NCBI RefSeq assembly: GCF_000331105.1
Contig: NC_020054.1
Span: 4,129,477-4,193,476 of the forward strand
DNA from: Fibrella aestuarina BUZ 2
GTDB lineage: Bacteria; Bacteroidota; Bacteroidia; Cytophagales; Spirosomataceae
Direction of reading: 5' to 3'
DNA: 64,000 bases
The notes under the pieces: model-generated
Seen by the model: only the letters and a program-made list of their open reading frames with translations
Database searches by the model: none
What the model was told of the DNA's origin: nothing
Shown here: in pieces, positions 58,203 to 64,000 of the stretch
Layout: the number at the start of each line of letters is the position of its first letter
How positions within the stretch are numbered: the stretch's first letter is position 1
Program-made: the position numbers and the translations under genes

Positions 58203-59120
58203 TCACTGGGCCGACAATCGGTATTCCACTGGGGTCATACCGGCTTTCTGTTTAAACAACCGGCTGAAATAGTGTGGGTATTCAAAGCCCAGCTGAAAGG
58301 CTACCTCGTTGATCGTCAGGGACGTACCCAGGATCAGTTGTTTGGCTTTATCCATCAGCGCCTGATGGATGTGCTGCTGCGTGTTCTGCCCCGTCTGCGA
58401 CCGGAGCATGTCGCTCAGGTAGGCCGGCGATACGTTCAACTGGTCGGCGAAATACTGCACCGTCGGCAGCGGGTGGTCGCCATCCAACGCAAAATAGCTA
58501 GTCAGCAGGGTTTCGAAGCGAGTGATCAGATCATGCTCGGCGACGCGGCGGGTCAGGAATTGCCGGTGGTAAAAGCGGTTGGCGTAGGTCAGCAGCACGT
58601 CGAGCTGCGACACCAGCATATCCTGGCTGAAGGCATCGATGGGCTGGCTGTATTCGGCCCGGATGCCCGCCAACAGGTTGTTGAGCAGCAATTCTTCCTG
58701 CGTCGATAAGTGCAACGCCTCGTTGACCTGGTACGAGAAAAAGCCGTAGCTGGCTATTTTTTTGGCTAACGGGTATTTACGAATCAGGTCGGGGTGAAAA
58801 ATCAGCATCCAGCCGCTGACCTCCGACAGATCGAGCGTGCTGGCAGCCCAGCAACCCTGACCAGGTGCCAGAAACGACATAACGCCCTCGTTGAAATCGT
58901 AGGAGCGATGGCCATATTGCAGCGACCCGCCCTTGAGGTTCCGCTTCAACGACACCGTGTAGATCTGTTGCACCACCGGCGTGGGCGGGCAGGGTTTGTT
59001 GCGCACTACGTCCATGTCAATCAGCGCCAACAGCGGGTGCGCGGGCGCGGGCAGGTCGTAGAAGCGAGTGTATTCCGTAACCGTGTTCAGGAGTTGGAAT
59101 TCGTTGGCGGTGCGTTTCAT
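58203..59120 (-). CDS. AraC-family transcriptional regulator
   Basis: A 305-residue regulator. The N-terminal cupin-like sensing domain (about residues 1-165) includes SYDFNEGVMSFLAPGQ; the C-terminal double HTH shows YFADQLNVSPAYLSDMLRSQ and INEVAFQLGFEYPHYFSRLF followed by KQKAGMTPVEYR, the AraC signature. ATG 59120 (MKRTANEFQLL) is preferred; the longer frame would translate the hairpin at 59140-59177. It lies downstream of the aldo/keto reductase gene on the same strand and may control it, as such pairs often do. Confidence 0.93.
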   Translation of the reverse strand: MKRTANEFQLLNTVTEYTRFYDLPAPAHPLLALIDMDVVRNKPCPPTPVVQQIYTVSLKRNLKGGSLQYGHRSYDFNEGVMSFLAPGQGCWAASTLDLSEVSGWMLIFHPDLIRKYPLAKKIASYGFFSYQVNEALHLSTQEELLLNNLLAGIRAEYSQPIDAFSQDMLVSQLDVLLTYANRFYHRQFLTRRVAEHDLITRFETLLTSYFALDGDHPLPTVQYFADQLNVSPAYLSDMLRSQTGQNTQQHIHQALMDKAKQLILGTSLTINEVAFQLGFEYPHYFSRLFKQKAGMTPVEYRLSAQ

Positions 59121-59139
59121 CTCGTTGTTGTTAACTGTT

Positions 59140-59177
59140 CCCGCACCGGGCTCATTCGTCAATGAGCCCGGTGCGGG
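59140..59177 (-). terminator. 17-bp perfect hairpin after the aldo/keto reductase gene
   Basis: Arms 59140-59156 and 59161-59177 (GC-rich, CCCGCACCGGG against CCCGGTGCGGG plus CTCATT/AATGAG) with a 4-base loop, 11 bases past the reductase stop and 20 bases ahead of the AraC start. Confidence 0.8.
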
Positions 59178-59187
59178 CTGTCTATTG

Positions 59188-60183
59188 TTAAAAGAGCACC
59201 GGATACGCTGCCCCAACGGCGCTGCCAACGGGCATACTGGCGTCCAGTTGGGCCAGTTCGTCGGGACTCAGCACCAGGCTGGCGGCGGCGACATTGGCTT
59301 CCAGGTACGTTCGGCGTTTAGTGCCGGGAATGGCGACCACGCCCTGCGCCAGCACCCAGGCCAGCGCCAGTTGCGCCGCCGTTACGCCTTTGGCGATGGC
59401 CAGTTCGTTGAGCGTATCCACCAGCGCCAGGTTCTTGTAGAAATTTTCCCCCTGATACCGCGGAAAGAACCGGCGTGAATCATTCGGCTCGAAATCATCG
59501 GGCGTTTTGATCTCGCCCGACAAAAAGCCGCGTCCCAACGGAGAATAACCCACGAAGCCGATGCCCAGTTCACGCGTAGCGGCCAGTACGCCATCCTCCT
59601 CAACGCCCCGGTCGAACAGCGAGTATTCGGTTTGCAGGGCCGTAATGGGGTGGACGGCATGCCCCCGGCGCAGGATCTCGGGCGATACTTCCGACAGGCC
59701 CAAAAACCGTACTTTCCCTTCCTCGACCAACCGGCTCATGGCCCCCACGCTGTCTTCGATGGGTACGTTCGGGTCGAGCCGGTGCAGGTAATACAGGTCG
59801 ACGTAGTCGGTGTTGAGGTTCGTCAGCGACCGCTCGATCGACTTGCGGATGTAGTCCGGGTGGCCGTTCAGCCGGCCGGTGTAGGTTTCGTTGTCATCGA
59901 CCTCGAAGCCGAATTTGGTGGCCAGAATGACACCGTCGCGTTTGCCGGCGATGGCCTTCCCGACCAAGCGTTCATTGATCATCGGGCCATACAGGTCGGC
60001 CGTGTCCAGCAGGTTGATGCCCAGTTCCAGCGCCCGGTGAATCGTGGCGACGCTCTCTGTTTCGTCGGCAGTACCATATACCGACATGCCGTTGATCCCG
60101 GCAGTCATGCCCATGCAGCCCAGTCCTTCGATGGGTACGGTCAGTCCCTGGCTTCCCAGGGCTACTCGATTGATTGTGTTCAT
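59188..60183 (-). CDS. Aldo/keto reductase
   Basis: A 331-residue (alpha/beta)8-barrel NADPH reductase of the AKR13-like type. Visible catalytic elements: LLDTADLYGP (Asp and Tyr), VILATKFGFE (Lys), YVDLYYLHRLDP (His) and the NADP-binding end VAIPGTKRRTYLEANVAAA. It reduces aldehydes or ketones; the natural substrate is unknown. It is followed by a strong hairpin and then an AraC-type regulator gene. Confidence 0.93.
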   Translation of the reverse strand: MNTINRVALGSQGLTVPIEGLGCMGMTAGINGMSVYGTADETESVATIHRALELGINLLDTADLYGPMINERLVGKAIAGKRDGVILATKFGFEVDDNETYTGRLNGHPDYIRKSIERSLTNLNTDYVDLYYLHRLDPNVPIEDSVGAMSRLVEEGKVRFLGLSEVSPEILRRGHAVHPITALQTEYSLFDRGVEEDGVLAATRELGIGFVGYSPLGRGFLSGEIKTPDDFEPNDSRRFFPRYQGENFYKNLALVDTLNELAIAKGVTAAQLALAWVLAQGVVAIPGTKRRTYLEANVAAASLVLSPDELAQLDASMPVGSAVGAAYPVLF

Positions 60184-60380
60184 CTGTGTTGCTTCAACCG
60201 ATTGGTTGTTTGTCGCAACAAAGGTCTGCCCGCACGGGGCCCGGCGGATTATACAAACCGGAGGTTCTCCAACACAAAACGAGGCAGCCTAGGGTAGACC
60301 GCCTCGTTCTGCTATATGATGGGTTGGGCAACCGGGCGGGTAACCAACCCCCGTTTAAACGCCCATCGTGGCGCCCGGGC

Positions 60381-60617
60381 TTACCACGACGCCCACTGCG
60401 TGTAGTAGCCGTTGCGGGCTGCCGAATCGGACATGGCGACGCCGGTACGTACCTGATCGATGGTACCGCTAAACCGGGCAAGCCCGTTCAGGGGCAGATC
60501 ATTCGGTACGTTGCCTTTTTGGCGTGGATACTGGGCAATTGAGTCAAACAGATCCTGAAGGTATGCTTCGTCGTCAATGCCATCTAAGTGGAGGAGTTCG
60601 TCGTTCATCGAAGCCAT
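60381..60617 (-). CDS. Small acidic-headed protein of unknown function
   Basis: A 78-residue protein starting MASMNDELLHLDGIDDEAYL. The first half is acidic and helical (LHLDGIDDEAYLQDLFDSI), the second polar (NGYYTQWASW at the end). No family recognised. It is in the correct codon style of the backbone and free-standing between two genes, so I think it is real; an overlapping frame on the same strand at 60194-60481 is less protein-like. Confidence 0.5.
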   Translation of the reverse strand: MASMNDELLHLDGIDDEAYLQDLFDSIAQYPRQKGNVPNDLPLNGLARFSGTIDQVRTGVAMSDSAARNGYYTQWASW

Positions 60618-60691
60618 AATCGAGCCTATTTAGTGGTTGAGAGTACGCTGCTAGGCTAATAAGCATCAACTTCACAAAGCTTACTGCCTTC

Positions 60692-62356
60692 TTATCGAAT
60701 TGGATTATTTCCACCAAATTTTGTACCAAAGAAATCGCCTTTATTCCAGACGGGCCGCTCATTGGCCTGAGCCGTCAGGTAGCCAATCAGGAACTGAAGC
60801 TGCACATGCCGGGCGGCGGCGCTCCAGTCAAACGGCTGATTCATGTCGTCCTGGGGCGTGTGGTAGGTGCTCGCCCGCCAGTCGAGGTTCAGTTTGGTCC
60901 CGTCGCGCGAGTCGCCGGTGGTAGAGCCGCTCTTGACATAAATGGCCGGAATGCCCTGCCGCACGAAGCTGAAATGATCGGACCGCATGAACACCGATTG
61001 CTCGGGAATGGGGTCTTTGGCGATCTGCACGCCCACAAAGCTGGCAGCGGCTTCTACGGCTCCTTTCATACTCGAGTGCTCAGAGCCGTAGGGTACGATG
61101 TCGAGCAACGGGTGGAAGAAGAACGGCATGTCGAGGCAAAGGTTTGCCACGATCTGCTGTTTCGGCACGGTGGGGTTGCTGGCGAAGTAATCGGAGCCCA
61201 GCAGGCCCATTTCTTCGCCCGTCAGCGCCACAAACAGGATCGATCGGCGGGGTTTCTGGGGCAGCGTTGAGAAGAGGCGGGCGGCTTCGAGGTTGATAGC
61301 CACGCCCGACGCGTTGTCATGCGCGCCGTTGTTGATCGAATCTCCCTTGATAGGACGGGTAATGCCGAGGTGGTCGAGGTGCGACACGTAGACGACGTAT
61401 TCGTCTTTCAGCTTGGGGTCGGTGCCGGGCAGCAGCCCCACGATGTTTTCGCCCACCAGCCCATCGGCCAGGTCGGTCTGGGTACGTGCCTGCACGGATA
61501 CGTTGAGCGGAAAGGCCTGCGGCTTGCTTTGGTTGGCAGCGACGCGGGCGTCGGCAAACGAGCGGGGCGCGTTGGCAAACAGCGCCCGGCAGGTAGAGTC
61601 GCCGAGCGAGGCCACCACCCGAAGCTGCGGGTAAGTACGTTGCGCGCGGCCCTGCGCGTCGGTCCAGCGGTAGGTGGCCTGCCGGTTGCGGGGCGCATTC
61701 GACTCGATCCGGGCGCGCATGTCGGTGGGCAGGCTGAAGGTGATGATGCCCACGGCCCCGCGCGCGGCGGCGACTTCCTGCTTGGCCGACCCGGAATAGG
61801 CCCGCTGGTTGGACGGGAACGAAGCCGGCGCGCCGTTGAAACAGGCTACGATCTTCCCTTTCACGTCGATGTTGGCGTAATCATCGTAGCCCAGTTCGGG
61901 CGCCGACACGCCAAAACCGACAAACACGACCTCGGCAGACACCTCGCTGGTGGCCTCGCCGAAGTTAGGGCTTAGCACGAAGTTGCGGCCGTAGGTCAGT
62001 GGGTACGTCAGGCCGTTCTGAGTCAGCACCATCGAGCTTCCCTCCTCCCGCACCTGCGCTTTCCGCAAGGGCACCGCCTGCCGGTACGTACCGCGCTGCC
62101 CGGCCGGCTTGAATCCCAGCGTTTGGAACTGCTTTTCAACGTATTGCGCCGCCAGTTCAAAGCCGGGCGTACCGGGTTTGCGGCCTGCCAGTTTGTCGTC
62201 GGCCAGGTAGCGCATGTGGGCTTCAACGGCTTCAGGCCGGACTCCTTTGGCTGCCTGTTGGGCTTCGGCGGGAATGGCGATGGGGGTAACCTGAGCGGAA
62301 ACGGACCGGATCAGTCCGGCGCAGAGCACGAGAAAAAGACGCGATTTCGGTGTCAT
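60692..62356 (-). CDS. Secreted M28-family zinc peptidase
   Basis: A 554-residue exported protein (signal MTPKSRLFLVLCAGLIRSVS) of the M28 aminopeptidase group with an inserted PA domain (about residues 120-260, VVFVGFGVSAPELGYDDYAN). The two-zinc site is visible: SHLDHLG, HDNASGVAINLE, LTGEEMGLLGSDYF, and later STYHTPQDDMN. It trims amino acids from peptide N-termini in the periplasm, complementing the exported M3 peptidase elsewhere in the window. Confidence 0.93.
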   Translation of the reverse strand: MTPKSRLFLVLCAGLIRSVSAQVTPIAIPAEAQQAAKGVRPEAVEAHMRYLADDKLAGRKPGTPGFELAAQYVEKQFQTLGFKPAGQRGTYRQAVPLRKAQVREEGSSMVLTQNGLTYPLTYGRNFVLSPNFGEATSEVSAEVVFVGFGVSAPELGYDDYANIDVKGKIVACFNGAPASFPSNQRAYSGSAKQEVAAARGAVGIITFSLPTDMRARIESNAPRNRQATYRWTDAQGRAQRTYPQLRVVASLGDSTCRALFANAPRSFADARVAANQSKPQAFPLNVSVQARTQTDLADGLVGENIVGLLPGTDPKLKDEYVVYVSHLDHLGITRPIKGDSINNGAHDNASGVAINLEAARLFSTLPQKPRRSILFVALTGEEMGLLGSDYFASNPTVPKQQIVANLCLDMPFFFHPLLDIVPYGSEHSSMKGAVEAAASFVGVQIAKDPIPEQSVFMRSDHFSFVRQGIPAIYVKSGSTTGDSRDGTKLNLDWRASTYHTPQDDMNQPFDWSAAARHVQLQFLIGYLTAQANERPVWNKGDFFGTKFGGNNPIR

Positions 62357-62452
62357 TCGGGGCGTATTACTTGACGGGATGTGCCGAGTCCAGGGATCGG
62401 CTTAGCTATCGACAAGATACGGCATCTGACCGAGGAAAACGCCCCTGCCGCG

Positions 62453-63502
62453 TCAGTTGTCGGGCGCTGGCGGCCCCGTTGGCTCAGGCTCAGGCCCATA
62501 GGCGGCTAATCCGGCTTGCAGCCGTTTCTGAATGCTATGGCGCAGCCGGGCGGGTTCCAGCACTTGCATGCCGTCGCCGAAGCCCAGAATTTCTTTTTCC
62601 AACTCGAAATTGTGCTGTACCAGCAGTTCGATCACCATACCGGCCTCGGTTCGCGCCAGCACGCGTTGCGAGTGGTGCAGGGGTTTGGTCTCGACGTAGG
62701 GCGCGTGGCGGGCGGTCACGAAGAGCTTCACGCGAACGGGCCGCAGGTTTTCGCTCACCGTGACGCCAATGACGTGCCGGTAATAGTGGTCGGGGTCGAT
62801 GTGCTCGTTGGGTACGTAGTCGGCGGAGGTATCTACGCTGAGGGACAGCATCCGGTCGAGGGCCAGGTTGATGAGCAGCCCCTTTCCGTTGCGCAGGCCC
62901 ACGGCAAACCAGCGGTTTTTAAACTCCTTGAGCCACCAGACGTGAAAGGTGAACGTTTGCGGAGCGCGGGCCGAAAACGACTGGTATTCGATTCGGAGCG
63001 CCCGTTGCTGCACCACTGCCTGATAGAGTTCGTCGAGCAGGTGGAGGCCCCGCAGGTTGTCGTTCTTCTCGAAATCGATTACCCGCGCCGACTTCCGGGC
63101 GGTGGCGTAGACGTGGTCTTCCAGTTTCTGCACCACATCGTTGAGCGCCGAGAAATGCGAGAAGCCCCGAAACTGCTTCAGCACTTCCACGGCCTCGTTC
63201 ATCCGCGACAGGTCGCCGTCTGACAGGGGGATGTTGGTGATGCTGTAGGTGGGATCGTCGTAGGTGTAATACTTTTTGTCGACCACCACGATGGGGGCAA
63301 AATAACCCAGTTTGTCACTGCGCATCAGTTGCAGATCGGCCTGCACGGTGCGGCGGCTGATGCCCTTGTCGATGCCTTCATACTCGTATAGCGCTTCCGA
63401 GACGCGCTCAATCAGGTCGTCAAGTGTCCAGGTACGTTGCCGGTTGCGCAGGCAGGCGTCGAGCGTTTTGTAGCGAATGAGGGCGTTTCGGTTAGCAGGC
63501 AT
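62453..63502 (-). CDS. WYL-domain transcriptional regulator
   Basis: A 349-residue regulator with an N-terminal winged HTH (LDDLIERVSEALYEYEGIDK, then ISRRTVQADLQLMRSDKLGY) and a WYL domain (about residues 130-260: ALRIEYQSFSARAPQTFTFH and WWLKEFKNRWFAVGLRNGKG, the latter in the place of the W-Y-L strand) plus a WCX C-terminal part ending near MQVLEP. Such proteins bind nucleic-acid or nucleotide ligands and often control defence or stress genes. ATG 63502 (MPANRNALIRYKTLDACLRN) is preferred because the 21 residues upstream would translate a hairpin arm. Confidence 0.9.
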   Translation of the reverse strand: MPANRNALIRYKTLDACLRNRQRTWTLDDLIERVSEALYEYEGIDKGISRRTVQADLQLMRSDKLGYFAPIVVVDKKYYTYDDPTYSITNIPLSDGDLSRMNEAVEVLKQFRGFSHFSALNDVVQKLEDHVYATARKSARVIDFEKNDNLRGLHLLDELYQAVVQQRALRIEYQSFSARAPQTFTFHVWWLKEFKNRWFAVGLRNGKGLLINLALDRMLSLSVDTSADYVPNEHIDPDHYYRHVIGVTVSENLRPVRVKLFVTARHAPYVETKPLHHSQRVLARTEAGMVIELLVQHNFELEKEILGFGDGMQVLEPARLRHSIQKRLQAGLAAYGPEPEPTGPPAPDN

Positions 63503-63520
63503 AATGGCACGCGGAAGACA

Positions 63521-63616
63521 CGGATTTTTAGGATGATCGCGGATTTTATAGTCATACGGATTCATGCTTCTTACTCGGCCTCACGCTTTCAAATCCGCGA
63601 TCATCCTAAAAATCCG
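63521..63616. repeat. 26-bp perfect hairpin upstream of the WYL gene
   Basis: Arms 63521-63546 and 63591-63616 are perfectly complementary with a 44-base loop. The unit AAATCCGCGATCATCC then recurs directly behind as AAATCCGCGATCATCC at about 63611-63625, so the right side is a tandem of the same word. Likely a chromosomal repeat family member. Confidence 0.85.
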
Positions 63617-63789
63617 CGATCATCCATTTGATCCCCGTCATCCGCGTTCTGTCGTTCAAGTTTCATAAAAATTTTTTACTGCGCAAAAAGACTGCGCAGG
63701 TGACCTAAACCTTTGTCGCAGTGAAAGCGCCGATGGCCAACCCGGACGAGGGTTTCTGCAGGGCCCCGTAGTATCGCAGCCGCTGGCTG

Positions 63790-63866
63790 ATCCCGATATG
63801 CTGTTGGTCGTAGGTGGCTGCACTATAGGGATCTGTGGGTTGGGGGTTCAAGTCCTCCCTCTGTTT
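63790..63866 (+). other. tRNA-like fragment with T arm
   Basis: GGGGG-TTCAAGT-CCTCC at 63842-63858 forms a complete tRNA T arm. A plausible anticodon-side region (GCACTATAGGGATCTGTGG) lies upstream, but no acceptor strand complementary to CTCTGTT is found. It looks like a decayed or highly divergent tRNA. Confidence 0.4.
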
Positions 63867-63867
63867 C

Positions 63868-63927
63868 GGCAGGGTAGCTCAATGGTAGAGCAACAGGGAA
63901 AATGCAGGTTCGAATCCTGCTACCAAC
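63868..63927 (+). other. tRNA-like element lacking an anticodon arm
   Basis: Contains a good D arm (GCTC-AATGGTA-GAGC at 63877-63891) and a perfect T arm (GCAGG-TTCGAAT-CCTGC at 63904-63920), but only 12 bases separate them where a tRNA needs about 27, so the anticodon stem-loop is absent. The would-be acceptor strands GGCAGGG and TACCAAC do not pair. Confidence 0.55.
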
Positions 63928-63933
63928 GCTAAC

Positions 63934-64000
63934 CCCGTTGGTCCATTGGTTGGGAAGTCGACCGCTTCTAAAAATGGTCACTCGCTAGTTGGATCGATCA
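63934..64000 (+). other. tRNA-like fragment cut by the window end
   Basis: CCCCGTTGGTCCATTGGTTGG resembles the acceptor plus D arm of a tRNA, and GACCGCTTCTAAAAATGGTC resembles an anticodon arm with TCT in the loop, though the stem has mismatches. The T arm would lie beyond base 64000. Confidence 0.4.

Noticed and set aside
58167..58709. Open frame beginning MTPLGFEPRATSSLG
   Set aside because: Its start is the antisense of a tRNA 3' end and the rest is a shadow of the AraC-family gene.
63521..63625. Short repeats resembling the start of a CRISPR array
   Set aside because: Only two direct units plus an inverted one, no spacers of regular size, no cas genes; it is a hairpin repeat.

Overview
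The window is a piece of a Bacteroidota chromosome, most likely a Cytophagales member of the Spirosoma/Fibrella kind (inferred from protein style, high GC for the phylum, the TAnnTTTG promoter upstream of a tRNA pair, and BT4734/DUF3987-type mobile-element genes; no database was searched). It has a high-GC backbone at 1-37.8 kb and 58.2-64 kb, interrupted by lower-GC accessory DNA at 37.9-58.1 kb.

Left backbone (1-37.4 kb): a truncated gene, a GrpB-family protein coupled to an FAD monooxygenase, and two secreted proteins. A tight four-gene operon follows (GH88-like hydrolase, flavin oxidoreductase, SDR, MFS transporter), which looks like uptake and breakdown of a sugar or uronide. Next come glutamate synthase (gltB, gltD), an epimerase-like gene and an alpha-glucan locus (secreted amylase, maltose phosphorylase, beta-phosphoglucomutase), with a LmbE-type deacetylase between. 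The rest is an M3 peptidase, fatty acid desaturase, quinone reductase, diadenylate cyclase, RNase Z, STAS protein, purC, thiolase and a short Bat-type (TPR plus VWA) pair. It ends with tRNA-Ser and tRNA-Pro behind a recognisable promoter.

Accessory region (37.9-58.1 kb): first a graveyard with an AT-rich orphan gene, a resolvase pseudogene and short repeats. Then a 17.4-kb integrative element lies inside a tRNA-Arg gene: 41-bp identical repeats at 40711-40751 and 58067-58107 bound it, and a tyrosine integrase sits beside the right repeat. Reading leftwards from the integrase it carries an unknown gene, an excisionase-like HTH protein, a tiny membrane protein, a DUF3987 and a BT4734/VirE-N replication pair, a complete type I restriction system (hsdM-hsdS-hsdR), a very AT-rich ATPase/HNH pair that resembles Septu (PtuA/PtuB), and an operon of four small proteins, three of which share an MKR(A/S)xK amino end and look like a paralogous family. 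The ATPase is split exactly at an in-frame A AAA AAA heptamer, so it may be made by -1 ribosomal frameshifting, or be a homopolymer mutation or sequencing error. No relaxase or conjugation gene is visible, so the element is a mobilizable or satellite-type element.

Right backbone (58.2-64 kb): an AraC regulator, aldo/keto reductase, a small unknown protein, an M28 peptidase and a WYL regulator. The window ends in a cluster of tRNA-like sequences that keep T arms but lack normal anticodon arms and run off the edge.

Two genome-scale patterns stand out: a 7-mer GGTACGT (either strand) occurs about once per kb in the backbone but hardly at all in the element, and several intergenic gaps hold very long hairpins placed directly after stop codons.
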